64,000 nucleotides of DNA, from positions 33,626-97,625 of IMG/VR virus record IMGVR_UViG_3300043673_000021. The stretch is one strand, 5' to 3'. This document shows positions 14,809 to 23,564 of the stretch, piece after piece; position 1 is the stretch's first letter, and the number at the start of each line of letters is the position of its first letter. The position numbers and the translations under genes were made by a program. This stretch comes from a virus. The notes under the pieces are model-generated. The model searched no databases and was not told where the DNA came from. It saw only the letters and a list, made by a program, of their open reading frames with translations.

Positions 14809-15472
14809 TTGTCCCTCCTGAAAGTTCACGCTGCCCGGCCTTCTGACGGCTCACTTCTATCGCTGCGTCGATATCCGCCTGCGTGATTCGTTGGCCGGGC
14901 GGCAACACTGGGATATCGCGAACCTTGTGAATGCCGACCGCGTTCAGACTCTTGGCGCGCGCCAAGTCGAGAACGGTATCCTCGAGCGAATCAGCCACAG
15001 ATACCTCTCGCCCGGGTGGCAGGGCTTTCATCTCGGGTGCCGCCAGAAGCTTCTCAGATGGAATACCATCGGGGAAATCCTCGGTGCTGCCGATCAGTTC
15101 GAACCCGTCCAACGGGCGGTACTTCGAGCAGTAAACCGCTCGCATGTCGCGCACACTGGGCCACTTCGAGTACAACCGTGCCATCCGCTGCGCAAGCCAG
15201 AGAGCCTGCTCGGAATCGTGGCACATGGAGCGGATTTCCTCCGCAATCAAAAGTCGAGCGCCGCCTTCTTTCGGGAAGAATGGCAATGATGCGAGCATTT
15301 CTACCGCAACCGCTGCCGCTTCGTTGCTGATCCTCGGCTGTTCCGAGTGGCCATCGATCCTCGCTTGATCAATCCCCGTCAATCGCTTTCCGGAATTGCA
15401 AGTGCAGCGCCGGAGACCATCTGACGTTTGCATCCACAAGCCCGCGAAGGGCAAGCACTTTTCACAGCCCAT
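14786..15472 (-). CDS. Zinc-finger protein, possible replication accessory
   Basis: 228 residues. CEKC ... CTC (residues 3-24) forms a small zinc knuckle, then a helical domain (IRSMCHDSEQALWLAQRMAR, WPSVRDMRAVYCSKYRPLDG). That second part resembles the small helical domains in phage helicase-loader or replisome-organiser partners, and it sits directly downstream of the replication-type gene. The role is inference from context. Confidence 0.55.
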   Translation of the reverse strand: MGCEKCLPFAGLWMQTSDGLRRCTCNSGKRLTGIDQARIDGHSEQPRISNEAAAVAVEMLASLPFFPKEGGARLLIAEEIRSMCHDSEQALWLAQRMARLYSKWPSVRDMRAVYCSKYRPLDGFELIGSTEDFPDGIPSEKLLAAPEMKALPPGREVSVADSLEDTVLDLARAKSLNAVGIHKVRDIPVLPPGQRITQADIDAAIEVSRQKAGQRELSGGTNAEQRAN

Positions 15473-16400
15473 CAGTTGTCCTACCTTTCATCCTGTCGAT
15501 AATTTGAAGTCCCGCGAGTAGTTCTGCCCGACGTCTTTCCTCTGGTGGTTCGCGGCATTGCCCTGGTAAAAGCAGTTGCGGGATTTCTTCCTCATCAGCA
15601 AATCGCTCCTTGTTCAGCCAAGTGCTCATGTATGGGCGTTTGTCTTTGTCGCGGAGAAGCATTGAGTGCTTCTGTTTCCGAACGGCCACCATGATCGCGG
15701 TTAGTTTGGCAACACTCGCCGCTTTTTTCCGAAAAGCCTTGACCGCCGCAGCGCGGTCGTCGGACCTCCAGCGCTCTTCCCAGAAATCAGAGAATCCAGG
15801 AGGGTCGGCATCTCGGACTGGCTTTGACCGCTTGGTTGCTTGCGGCTCCTGTGGGGCGAGTTCGAGTTTCGGCTCCGGTTCGGTGCTGGGAGGAATTACC
15901 TCAGAAGTTGGCTGAGGTAGCTCGGATGGGGATATGTTTTTAAACCTCTCCAATACAACTTCTTCTCCTATACTATGAAGAAATCCTTTGAAAATACTTA
16001 CTAAGTCCTTCGCAAATTCTTTGTTTCCAGTTCTATAGGCCACTTTCCAGGCCATGACGTCCTCATCTTTTGGGGCTGGACTTTCTTGGTCTTTGCGGGT
16101 CTTAAAGGTGGGCAAGCGGCTAGATGAGGTATCCCAAGCACCCCATAATTGCCGCCCCACTGGCCACACGTACAGTAAGTTGGCACCGATGTATTCGGCG
16201 ATCCAGGAGAACACCTGCTCGCGCGCTGGGCAAGGATGAAAGTTACTGAAACACTTCGCGGCGATCCGCAAGTAATTGATCTCGAACCGAGCATAGCCGT
16301 TGGCGGCCATGTAGATCCACGGCCACGCCAATTTTGCCTCAGTCGAGCAGCAGGCTAGCCGGTCGCCGTTGTACATGCCATCTGGGTCAATCAGCGGCAT
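15462..16400 (-). CDS. Phage replication-type protein (replisome organiser-like)
   Basis: 312 residues. The N-terminal 100 residues (KLAWPWIYMAANGYARFEIN ... FSWIAEYIGANLLYVW) resemble the winged-helix region of phage replication-initiation proteins that sense host growth and bind the origin. A Pro/Glu-rich linker follows, then a conserved-looking helical end (FSDFWEERWRSDDRAAAVKA ... YMSTWLNKERF) as in primosome-type proteins; the YMSTWLNKERF tail is a frequent ending in that group. HNH and zinc-finger genes adjoin. Start ATG 16400 chosen over 16454. Confidence 0.65.
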   Translation of the reverse strand: MPLIDPDGMYNGDRLACCSTEAKLAWPWIYMAANGYARFEINYLRIAAKCFSNFHPCPAREQVFSWIAEYIGANLLYVWPVGRQLWGAWDTSSSRLPTFKTRKDQESPAPKDEDVMAWKVAYRTGNKEFAKDLVSIFKGFLHSIGEEVVLERFKNISPSELPQPTSEVIPPSTEPEPKLELAPQEPQATKRSKPVRDADPPGFSDFWEERWRSDDRAAAVKAFRKKAASVAKLTAIMVAVRKQKHSMLLRDKDKRPYMSTWLNKERFADEEEIPQLLLPGQCREPPEERRRAELLAGLQIIDRMKGRTTDGL

Positions 16401-16869
16401 AGGAAACCCCTGGCTCGGCCCCAAATGAAGCTTGCATTTGTTCGAAAACCTCACTGGCTAACTGGCCATAATCAAAGGCGCGTGGCGTTGTGGCGAATCC
16501 GTTGGCTAATTCTCCCTCTGAGAATATCGGCATCTTGCGAAAACGCGGCAGCATCCAGCGAGGTAGTTCGTCAGGTGTTGTATCGCCATCGCTGTGCTGC
16601 TCGTCAAATTCACGCTCAAGATTATCTTGGTAGTCCTGGCTATAGAATTCCGAGAGATGAACTGATCGGGCCGACTTCCCGCGATTGCAATCAAAGCACG
16701 CGGTGATTAGGTTGTTGGGGTCAAGCTCAGCGCCGCCATTCGCAATCGAATGAACGTGGTCAATTTCCAGCCGGACTTCCTCTGACCCGCTACCGCAGTA
16801 ACGGCACCGAAACCCATCGCGGCGCAAGATCTCGAACCGGAGGCGCTTTGAGATACCGGCGCGTTTCAT
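16387..16869 (-). CDS. HNH endonuclease
   Basis: 160 residues. Classic HNH fold in the first 70: RFEILRRDGFRCRYCG, LEIDHVHSIANGG, NNLITACFDCNRGK, with two CxxC zinc knuckles and the catalytic histidine in the IDH strand. The C-terminal 90 residues are acidic and unlike other HNH proteins. Such genes often flank phage replication genes, acting as DNA nickases or homing-type nucleases. Starts in a TGATG overlap. Confidence 0.9.
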   Translation of the reverse strand: MKRAGISKRLRFEILRRDGFRCRYCGSGSEEVRLEIDHVHSIANGGAELDPNNLITACFDCNRGKSARSVHLSEFYSQDYQDNLEREFDEQHSDGDTTPDELPRWMLPRFRKMPIFSEGELANGFATTPRAFDYGQLASEVFEQMQASFGAEPGVSYAAD

Positions 16870-17324
16870 CAGCCCTGGTCCTCCGACTTACGGACGACTA
16901 CTTTTGCCAATTCCTCGCGGACTTTGGCCCTACGGCGCGCTGCGGCTTCTTCGGTCAGAAGATCCTTGCATCCCTCAGTCCATGTACCCATCTCTCGATG
17001 AATAAGGCAGTGATCTATTGGGTTGACTCCCGGTTCCGGGATGTCAAATATCACTCCGACTATAAAGGAATGGGGGTCGCACATCGGGGCATCGCACGTA
17101 AAATCCTCTAGTGCTTCGAAGTCGCGGACCAACGCCTTGGGCCTTTCTACTCCCACAGCGCCGACCATTACGGGTCCAGGAGCATCCTGGAGGATCGCGC
17201 GAAGCCCTATCCGGTAATCGCACAGCCACCGACCGGGAACCCCGCATATGGCGCAAGGTTCTGAGAAGGGTAGAATCGGTTGCTCCGTATCTGGCGAAGA
17301 TGAAGTAAAATGTGGTTTAGGCAT
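16869..17324 (-). CDS. Cys-rich hypothetical protein
   Basis: 151 residues. CAICGVPGRWLCDYRIG (residues 24-40) and later CDAPMCDPH / DHCLIHRE provide several potential zinc ligands. C-terminal basic helix (EEAAARRRAKVREELAKVVV). Not recognised. Confidence 0.6.
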   Translation of the reverse strand: MPKPHFTSSSPDTEQPILPFSEPCAICGVPGRWLCDYRIGLRAILQDAPGPVMVGAVGVERPKALVRDFEALEDFTCDAPMCDPHSFIVGVIFDIPEPGVNPIDHCLIHREMGTWTEGCKDLLTEEAAARRRAKVREELAKVVVRKSEDQG

Positions 17325-17505
17325 CCTGAACCCTCCATAGGTTCTTGCTGCTAGGGTCTCGTTGAAGTACCACCTTCCACGGGACCCGCTTATCTCTATT
17401 CTCCCACCCGCCCACTAACTCCGCAACAATTCCGACTAACTTTGTCGCGCGCATTTTAAGCACCGTGATGTTACCTGACTTACTTGGCATTAGGCTCGCT
17501 GTCAT
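17317..17505 (-). CDS. Hypothetical small protein
   Basis: 62 residues from ATG 17505 (TGATG junction). Basic beta/alpha protein (KMRATKLVGIVAELVGGWEN). Not recognised. Confidence 0.5.
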   Translation of the reverse strand: MTASLMPSKSGNITVLKMRATKLVGIVAELVGGWENRDKRVPWKVVLQRDPSSKNLWRVQDA

Positions 17506-17759
17506 CAGAAGCATCCGCTCGTATTGTATTTGCGCTCATCGCGTCCCGCCTTCCTCGCCTTGTCGCGCCGCACCTTAACGCACTCCGCCATGTCTGCCGC
17601 ACTCGCGCCGGTCGCTTGGCAGGTAGTGCAGGCGTTGAATTCTCGGTTGCATACGAAGGACGGTTTGCCGAAGTCGTCTAAGCCCACGCACTTATCGCTG
17701 TGCATGTGGCTTAGAGTCAAGAACGGAAACGCGCTTGGGTAGTCATGAATCTGCGCCAT
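17505..17759 (-). CDS. Small Cys-rich protein
   Basis: 84 residues. Cysteines at HSDKCVGLDD, VCNREFNACTTC, ECVK and the C-terminal CF. Zinc-binding is likely. Not recognised. Confidence 0.5.
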   Translation of the reverse strand: MAQIHDYPSAFPFLTLSHMHSDKCVGLDDFGKPSFVCNREFNACTTCQATGASAADMAECVKVRRDKARKAGRDERKYNTSGCF

Positions 17760-17778
17760 CTTAGCCTCCCTTTTCCTT

Positions 17779-18012
17779 CTAAATACCCTGCTTCACATCT
17801 GGGATCCTCAGCCTCATCCTCTTTCGAAACTTCTTGAACCTAGGGAGTGACGCGCAGGATTCGCAGAGGTGCCATACTTCACGGCTTCCAACACACAGAA
17901 CAGCCTCGGACGAACAGCCCGTATAATCCCGGTATCCACCCAGCGCGTTACGGTCAGGAATGCCTTGCGCTGGACGATCCCTAGTGGGGTCCCAAAAACA
18001 CAACTCAGTCAT
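17779..18012 (-). CDS. Hypothetical small protein
   Basis: 77 residues with C-W-pairs (AVLCVGSREVWHLCESCASL) that could hold one zinc, then a basic tail (RFKKFRKRMRLRI). Not recognised. Starts 8 bases inside the DUF4326 gene. Confidence 0.5.
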   Translation of the reverse strand: MTELCFWDPTRDRPAQGIPDRNALGGYRDYTGCSSEAVLCVGSREVWHLCESCASLPRFKKFRKRMRLRIPDVKQGI

Positions 18013-18406
18013 GGTTAACGCCCCTCAATATCTCCAGCAGAACATCCGCATGGCAGGCCTCCGATAGCGAACAGAAGCACGCGAGATTGTGGCCCCCGAG
18101 TTCGCCATGGATGAGTTCGAGCGGGTGCGCGCCAAGTCGCTTACGAAAGTTATGGTGCGCATCGTAGGCTGTTAGCCTAAGCGACAGTCCTTGCACGCAG
18201 TCTCCATTCCAGATACCCTCCACGCTATTGCGGAACAACCTCAGCGCCAGTTCGCGCCCGAAGATTGCCACGCTGTACGGGTTGCCCCAGCGCCCGGGTC
18301 GCGCGACGCTGATGCACGGTAGCCCGTTGACGGCCATGCTCGCAGCCTGCATGTTGAATCCGGCGGTTCGCTTTCGCTGGATGCGCACGGGGGTAGGTTG
18401 GCTCAT
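18005..18406 (-). CDS. DUF4326 domain protein
   Basis: 133 residues. Full match in style to DUF4326: RIQRKRTAGFNM, then VARPGRWGNPYSV, a helical middle and GGHNLACFCSLSEACHADVL near the C-terminus, with the conserved Cys-x-Cys and CHAD. DUF4326 proteins are widespread in phages and their hosts and have no proven activity; a nucleotide- or NAD-handling role has been proposed. ATGA start. Confidence 0.85.
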   Translation of the reverse strand: MSQPTPVRIQRKRTAGFNMQAASMAVNGLPCISVARPGRWGNPYSVAIFGRELALRLFRNSVEGIWNGDCVQGLSLRLTAYDAHHNFRKRLGAHPLELIHGELGGHNLACFCSLSEACHADVLLEILRGVNHD

Positions 18407-19068
18407 TGCCATACTCCACTATCCGAGCGTGCGTGTCTGTCGGTCGAAGTCCATGTGTCAGGCTTCATGTCCCGATGCTCGGCCACCCACTTAGTCATGT
18501 AGGCGCATAACTCGGAGTGCCAGAGTTTCAGATCTTGCGAGTAATCAGCGGCCTTCCAATGTCCGGCTTTGGTGTCGGCATTCTTGGCCATATTCAGGTA
18601 CTCGCGAATCTCGCCAGTCGCACAGACGGCGGGCAAGTAAAGCCATCGTGGCGTCAGAGGAAACGAAAGCTTATCCGCAACGCACAGTCGAGAGAATGGC
18701 AGGCCTAGAGCCTTGGCGTAATAGCGGGAATGAAGTAAAGAGAACTGTCCCCACTTGCCGTACGCCTCACCATCAACCCAAACGTAATCCTTAGTATTTT
18801 TACGGAGTGGACCATCCTGCCAGATGATAGTGGGTTCCTCGTCAAATAGCGTGGTCATTATTTGGCCGCCTAACTTCGGATGTTCCTCGCCTTCCGGCCC
18901 GTCCATGTTGGTTTTACCGAAATATCCAAGATCGTGAACGAAGAACGAGACCCAAAGAATAGGGCTCCAAGGAAAGCCGAATAACTTCCACCATGCAAGG
19001 GCAACAAACCACGGATGCAGAAAGAAACAATGCGCTCCATATAAAACACTCTTAGTTCCGACTCTCAC
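18403..19068 (-). CDS. HD-type metal-dependent phosphohydrolase-like protein
   Basis: 221 residues. An HD-like pattern is visible: HCFFLHPWFVALAWW near the N-terminus, VSFFVHDLGYFG (the HD pair), GEEHPKLGG, LLHSRYYAK and LCVADKLSF. Together these supply the histidines and aspartates expected for a two-metal site. Could act on nucleotides or dNTPs, as several phage HD enzymes do, but the substrate is unknown. Starts at a GTG in a GTGA overlap. Confidence 0.7.
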   Translation of the reverse strand: MRVGTKSVLYGAHCFFLHPWFVALAWWKLFGFPWSPILWVSFFVHDLGYFGKTNMDGPEGEEHPKLGGQIMTTLFDEEPTIIWQDGPLRKNTKDYVWVDGEAYGKWGQFSLLHSRYYAKALGLPFSRLCVADKLSFPLTPRWLYLPAVCATGEIREYLNMAKNADTKAGHWKAADYSQDLKLWHSELCAYMTKWVAEHRDMKPDTWTSTDRHARSDSGVWQ

Positions 19069-19478
19069 GCTATCTCCTCAACTTTCCAATGCTCCATGCA
19101 ATAGTCCACATCCTCGCCAACGCTCCGATGGTGCGCATCGCAGCAAGGCTGGTCGCAGGTTCCCTTGACCGCCAGCCGCGCATTGCCCTCCACGCCGATT
19201 CGTAGCGGCTGGGCCTCGATGCCGTTCCAGATCCAGGTCACCACCACCCACTCGTCCCGGCGCTCGACCGATATCAGCGTCCGCGCCTCCCTGCCGCTGG
19301 AGAACGGGAAGATACGGTCGTCGGCCTTCAGGCTCTTGGCCGGCACCTGCTTCTGACGTTCGACGGGCCAGTCGCAGAGCTTGGTCGAGCGCGCGGTGCA
19401 GAAGGCACATTGCTTGGGCGCGGGGGTTCCGCAGATGATCGCGGTAGCGCCTAGCATGTTGAGAACTCGGCAGGGCAT
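19065..19478 (-). CDS. Cys-rich hypothetical protein
   Basis: 137 residues from ATG 19478 (TAATG junction). CAFCTARSTKLCDW, then CDQPCCDAHH and CMEHW near the C-terminus, likely two zinc sites around a beta-rich middle (VVVTWIWNGIEAQPLRIG). Related in layout to the protein at 16869-17324. Function unknown. Confidence 0.6.
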   Translation of the reverse strand: MPCRVLNMLGATAIICGTPAPKQCAFCTARSTKLCDWPVERQKQVPAKSLKADDRIFPFSSGREARTLISVERRDEWVVVTWIWNGIEAQPLRIGVEGNARLAVKGTCDQPCCDAHHRSVGEDVDYCMEHWKVEEIA

Positions 19479-19915
19479 TAGGTGGTCTCCATAAACGCCG
19501 TCTCGGCGCAATCAACACCGAACATTTGGAGCGCCGTATCAAGGCACCCGCCAACACTCGCCAGAATGAACTCGTCCCCGCGAATGATCGCAGCCGCCAG
19601 CCTGTGATTACCATCCTGCACAATCCAATCGACATGGCATCGGAGTGAGGGGATTCCAATGTCCACTTCAATGGCGTCATTCCATCCATGGACCACAAAG
19701 TAAGCGATACGTCGCAAGTGCGCCTCATATGATCTCAGCGGACGGAAAATCGGAATTCCGGCTTCATCGGCGCGTACAGCAGGAGTGTCTCTAAATTGTC
19801 TGGCAACTACGGCCAGTCGAACAGTTTCAGGATCGATGCGCCCGCATCCCCATGGGTCGCCAAGAAATGGGTTGCAATACTGGCGAAGGATGGCGACTGG
19901 CAATTGTACGGGCAT
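19478..19915 (-). CDS. ParB/sulfiredoxin-like domain protein
   Basis: 145 residues. VDWIVQDGNHRLAAAIIRGD is the hallmark of the ParB/Srx nucleotide-binding fold (D-G-x-HR). The N-terminus (DPWGCGRIDPETVRLAVVAR) fits the upstream strand-helix. Phages often carry stand-alone copies; some act as DNases or CTP-binding proteins. No ParA or DNA-binding half is visible, so a partition role is not supported. Confidence 0.65.
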   Translation of the reverse strand: MPVQLPVAILRQYCNPFLGDPWGCGRIDPETVRLAVVARQFRDTPAVRADEAGIPIFRPLRSYEAHLRRIAYFVVHGWNDAIEVDIGIPSLRCHVDWIVQDGNHRLAAAIIRGDEFILASVGGCLDTALQMFGVDCAETAFMETT

Positions 19916-20586
19916 TAGTTATCACCTTCCGTCGCCGGGTCATCCGGATCAGCAACCCCCAGCGATCCTTGCTCAACGGCCTCGTTCATCATGGAGTCGA
20001 GAAAGCGCGTCAGTGGCGTGCTGCCGTCTTCGCCCTCATCGTTCATCGCGCGGCAGACATCCTTGGCGAACTCAAGCGGATCGGCGATTGTAGCCTCTCG
20101 CTTGAAATCGTTAGCCGCTTCATCGAACGGGTTGTTGCCTTCGCCGTGCTCGAACGCAAAGGCTAGCGTCTCTACGCCGATGGAGATCACCAGCCGACCG
20201 TCTTCTACTTCCGCGCGCAGCGGCATACCGTCGCGACCGTCATTTGGTTTCTCTTCGACGTCGGGGTCGCAGGATTTCGCTACACATCCTCTACAGAGTC
20301 CCGGATCAGAGAGATGATCAGCGCCAGCGATCACGCCGATGACGCCGCCACATGCAGTGCAGGACCGGTACCTGTCGTCCGTCCGCACAATCGTCCAAAC
20401 CTGCCACGCCTTGTCCCACGTAAAACCCATGCCTTCCAACTGCTCCCGCATCGCCGTCATCGGCATGTTGGCAAACTGTATAGCCATAACTCGCGGCTCC
20501 TTCGGGTGATTCAGCCATGAGTACCAGCGCACCAAATACTGGTTGCTGAGGCTGAGCACGATTGACTGGAACTGGTCTAGGGTCAT
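19915..20586 (-). CDS. Hypothetical protein with zinc knuckle
   Basis: 223 residues from ATG 20586 (ATGA). The N-terminal 65 residues (MTLDQFQSIVLSLSNQYLVR, MTAMREQLEGMGFTWDKAWQ) are a small domain; then CTACGG ... CRGC forms a zinc site, and a long acidic tail follows (EDGSTPLTRFLDSMMNEAVE). Not recognised. Confidence 0.55.
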   Translation of the reverse strand: MTLDQFQSIVLSLSNQYLVRWYSWLNHPKEPRVMAIQFANMPMTAMREQLEGMGFTWDKAWQVWTIVRTDDRYRSCTACGGVIGVIAGADHLSDPGLCRGCVAKSCDPDVEEKPNDGRDGMPLRAEVEDGRLVISIGVETLAFAFEHGEGNNPFDEAANDFKREATIADPLEFAKDVCRAMNDEGEDGSTPLTRFLDSMMNEAVEQGSLGVADPDDPATEGDN

Positions 20587-21668
20587 GCGCATACCTCCGA
20601 CCAATCGAACTCCGTAACATACGGATTGCGCGCAGTCCCGCGCAAACTCGATTGCGGCAAAGTAAGCACGGCCTCATTCAGCCAGCCGATGTACTCGCGC
20701 ACTGGTCGCCCATCCCACGTGCCAGTCCATCCATGGCGGTCAACCACCCCAACTACAGCGTCAGTTGCAGTAGCCGACTTGACGCGCACGAAGTCACCGC
20801 TGGCGGTGTATGCGTAGTCGCCGGGCGGGTAGCAGCCGGGGTAAATCTGCCGGCGCGCCAGCCATTCGAGGACGGCGGGATCATTGGCCATCGGCGGCAG
20901 CGGTGGACGGTCATGCCATCTCGGGAAGCTATCGCGCTCATTGCGGATCGCGTGAAGACTCACCGGCCAAGTCGGCTCGACGAAGGCCCACGTATCGGTT
21001 TGCTCGCAGGCTTCGCAGAGCCCCGCCTTCCAGCGCAAGCCAATCTGCATTCTGTAGAGGTCCCACGAGTAACGGCAGTTAATTGATCCGCATATCCAGC
21101 AGCCGGGAAGCTCGCCGAGGTGCAGGCTGTATTCGGTGGAACTTCCGAAGCGTGGCTCCGGCACGGGGATGATCGCTTCAACCTGATTGATCAGGCGGAT
21201 GAACTCTAGTCGCTCAAGCGGTGCGCCGGGTTGCTCGGGCTCCCAGTCGGTACCGCCCGGCTGGACTGCTTCGAAATCCTCCGGGGTGAAGACGCCAAGA
21301 TCCCAGCGCGGCCGGGGAGTATGGAAGCGATACTGTCCCGCGATAGTCGATTCGACGAACCGCAGAATGACCTTACCAGTGGCTCCGCATCGGCGGCAGT
21401 CCTGATAGTCAACGTGGTCTTCGTCGTTCCAATCTACCCATTTGTATTCGCCAGTTCCCTTGCAGGCCTTACACGAACGCTCGACACCGATAATGCGCTG
21501 AGTCGCCATGCCCAGTTTCATCGCTGCGCCAATGGCCATCTTTTTCCATGCGTATATCCGACTCGGCATCTCGTGCATGTCGAGTTGGTCCTTATACTCG
21601 AGACGCGCCCACGCATTGAGTCTTGCCAGCGGCGGCATGATCGACAGGAGTTTCTCTTGGTCTGTCAT
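20583..21668 (-). CDS. Hypothetical protein with DnaJ-type zinc ribbon
   Basis: 361 residues. CKACKGTGEY ... CRRCGATGK near residues 65-100 is the paired CxxCxGxG motif of DnaJ-like zinc domains, and a second group (CWICGSINCRYS ... CEACE) follows at about residues 190-225. The flanking parts are not recognised. Start fixed by a TAATG junction at 21668. Largest unassigned gene of this operon. Confidence 0.6.
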   Translation of the reverse strand: MTDQEKLLSIMPPLARLNAWARLEYKDQLDMHEMPSRIYAWKKMAIGAAMKLGMATQRIIGVERSCKACKGTGEYKWVDWNDEDHVDYQDCRRCGATGKVILRFVESTIAGQYRFHTPRPRWDLGVFTPEDFEAVQPGGTDWEPEQPGAPLERLEFIRLINQVEAIIPVPEPRFGSSTEYSLHLGELPGCWICGSINCRYSWDLYRMQIGLRWKAGLCEACEQTDTWAFVEPTWPVSLHAIRNERDSFPRWHDRPPLPPMANDPAVLEWLARRQIYPGCYPPGDYAYTASGDFVRVKSATATDAVVGVVDRHGWTGTWDGRPVREYIGWLNEAVLTLPQSSLRGTARNPYVTEFDWSEVCA

Positions 21669-22366
21669 TAGCATTCCACCGCCATCGATTGTTCGTCGCT
21701 AAGGCTTGGATCAAACACGCGGGTGCGCCCCTTGCGCGGGTTCTTGGGAGGATCTCCCTTTCGCACGGGGTACCAGCCGTAGTCGCCCTCGTACATCTCA
21801 AGATGCGGCGCATGGACGTCGATCGCCGATTGGACGAACTCCAGAGTGTGGTTAGTTGCGAAGGCTGTACCTTGATAAGCACGGCCCTTGCGCTTCTGCC
21901 GGTGATACCAGTTAGGGTTACAGACGGTCACTCGAGACGGCCCTTCGAGTGTCGAGGTGCTAACGATTGGCCCGATCTGGGCAGATACCGCGGAAGCCCC
22001 GCTACTCCACGGTCCTGTTAATGTAAGCACCCGACCATTGAGGACGCAACAGACGTCCCGGTTAGTTCTGGAGCCGAAGTCGCGCTCATGGCGTGCGCAG
22101 TCTTTCCATTGCGATGCGTCCCAATCGTCGGCCATGTGGAGTTCGAACTTGGCGAATCCGAAGCCATTGTGGTCGTTTCGGTTGTGGTATAGATATCGGA
22201 CCTCGCCATCCTTTACGGCATAGAATAGGTTGCCGTTTTGGTTCCACCTAAACTCTGATGAAGGAGTAAGCACGCGGTCACGCTTGAGGACGAATTGCAG
22301 TTGTGGATTGTTGCCGAACTGCTCCATCCATTCCACTTCAACTCGGCAGATGTCTTGTGTCTTCAT
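21668..22366 (-). CDS. Hypothetical protein
   Basis: 232 residues, beta-rich with many aromatic residues (RWNQNGNLFYAVKDGEVRYL, EMYEGDYGWYPVRKGDPPKN). Not recognised. ATGA overlap at the start with the gene at 22363... that follows on the other side it ends in TAATG. Possibly a structural or binding protein. Confidence 0.55.
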   Translation of the reverse strand: MKTQDICRVEVEWMEQFGNNPQLQFVLKRDRVLTPSSEFRWNQNGNLFYAVKDGEVRYLYHNRNDHNGFGFAKFELHMADDWDASQWKDCARHERDFGSRTNRDVCCVLNGRVLTLTGPWSSGASAVSAQIGPIVSTSTLEGPSRVTVCNPNWYHRQKRKGRAYQGTAFATNHTLEFVQSAIDVHAPHLEMYEGDYGWYPVRKGDPPKNPRKGRTRVFDPSLSDEQSMAVEC

Positions 22367-22626
22367 TTGTTCCTTGCCTCCGCCTGTGCCTTCCGTAACT
22401 TCGCCGGGTGACTGAACCTGCTTCGCTCTTCCGGTTGCGCCAGTATCTCCGCGATACGTTCGCGGCTCAGGAGTGCTCTCGGCGTGTCAACCGCTCGCTT
22501 GCACAATTCATTGAGTTCTTGCCAGTCCGAGATGTCATACCCCACCGCGCGGGACTGCGGAACCTCTGCCGCCTGAATGTACGCGCTCGTGCCACCGGGG
22601 GTGGTTTGTTTGTTGCGGGTGATCAT
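22363..22626 (-). CDS. Hypothetical protein
   Basis: 87 residues from ATG 22626 (ATGA overlap). Basic, helical C-terminus (EERSRFSHPAKLRKAQAEAR). Not recognised. Confidence 0.5.
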   Translation of the reverse strand: MITRNKQTTPGGTSAYIQAAEVPQSRAVGYDISDWQELNELCKRAVDTPRALLSRERIAEILAQPEERSRFSHPAKLRKAQAEARNK

Positions 22627-22829
22627 GCCTTCCGTCCTTCCTGCCGCTCTTGCGCCTCGGATATCGCGCGCCGGATCTTCCCAAGGTTCTCCGTGTAAGG
22701 AGCGCGGTCCTTGTCCAGTCGAACCTTCGACCATTCGCCCGTCACGAATCCTTGGATCACATCCCAATCGCCGGACTCCAGCGTTACCGTCACCGGCGTC
22801 GCCATTCGATCAAGCGTTGGCTTGCTCAC
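22623..22829 (-). CDS. Hypothetical small protein
   Basis: 68 residues (TPVTVTLESGDWDVIQGFVT then a basic/acidic helix). Both junctions are ATGA overlaps. Not recognised. Confidence 0.55.
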   Translation of the reverse strand: MSKPTLDRMATPVTVTLESGDWDVIQGFVTGEWSKVRLDKDRAPYTENLGKIRRAISEAQERQEGRKA

Positions 22830-23083
22830 TTGGCCTCCATCATTCGTTCGAGCGCGGCAATCTCCGCATCAGTGACGATCTGCCATTGCTCGGGGTATTT
22901 GTCCAGAAGTCTCAGCGCCGTATCCCAGTAGACGAACTTAGATTGGTCGTATTCGTTACCCGTGATGAACGGGATGTCGATAATCTCGAACTTCCGACCG
23001 CCAGGGAGCCCGACGTGGGTTCCGGGGGCTGTCAGCGCCTCATCTCTCGTTCCGGCGATACAGACTAGCCAGGATTTGCTCAT
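22826..23083 (-). CDS. Hypothetical protein
   Basis: 85 residues from ATG 23083, seven bases after the preceding stop. N-terminus MSKSWLVCIAGTRDEAL, C-terminus helical (LRLLDKYPEQWQIVTDAEIA). Not recognised. Confidence 0.55.
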   Translation of the reverse strand: MSKSWLVCIAGTRDEALTAPGTHVGLPGGRKFEIIDIPFITGNEYDQSKFVYWDTALRLLDKYPEQWQIVTDAEIAALERMMEAK

Positions 23084-23090
23084 ATGTCGT

Positions 23091-23564
23091 TCACCGCTTG
23101 TATTCCTGGATGTATGTCCCGCAAACGCCGCACGACACATACCAAGGATTACCTTGCGTTCGGAATGTGTTACCTTGCGTTCGGAATGTGTAGGTTACGC
23201 CCTCGCCACATTTGGGACAGGGCAATAGGCCCGAACTTACATCCGATGACTTACGCGCGCCAAAGGAAAGCCAGTCCAGCAAACAAGGGTCTTCTTTGTC
23301 CTTGCCAAAATGAAACCCAGCCAGAGCGAAGTGTGTCCTGATGCCACGCTCTGGCTTACCTCCTCTGTCATACCAGTAGGCTATGTCCGCGCACGTTTCC
23401 GCAGTTTGACGTACCACGGTTTTTGTCCACTGTTCCACGTCGGCAGAATCACTGACCTTTAGCCGATCGATCTCCTCGATCAGTTCAAGTACGGCTTTAC
23501 CGAATCCCTCGGCAATACAGTCCTGCCCTAATAGCTTGAGTTGCGCTATGCGTTCTTTTGTCAT
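23091..23564 (-). CDS. Zinc-ribbon protein with a 7-residue tandem duplication
   Basis: 157 residues. Helical N-terminal 100 residues (AQLKLLGQDCIAEGFGKAVL) and a C-terminal zinc ribbon (CPKCGEGVTYT ... CGVCGTYI). Between the two CxxC pairs the strand TFRTQGN is repeated perfectly (a 21-bp tandem duplication at 23150-23191), lengthening the ribbon hairpin. Not recognised beyond the ribbon. Confidence 0.6.
   Translation of the reverse strand: MTKERIAQLKLLGQDCIAEGFGKAVLELIEEIDRLKVSDSADVEQWTKTVVRQTAETCADIAYWYDRGGKPERGIRTHFALAGFHFGKDKEDPCLLDWLSFGARKSSDVSSGLLPCPKCGEGVTYTFRTQGNTFRTQGNPWYVSCGVCGTYIQEYKR

Noticed and set aside
19478-19915. ParABS partition locus
   Set aside because: Only a ParB/Srx-type fold domain is seen, with no ParA ATPase or centromere repeats alongside.
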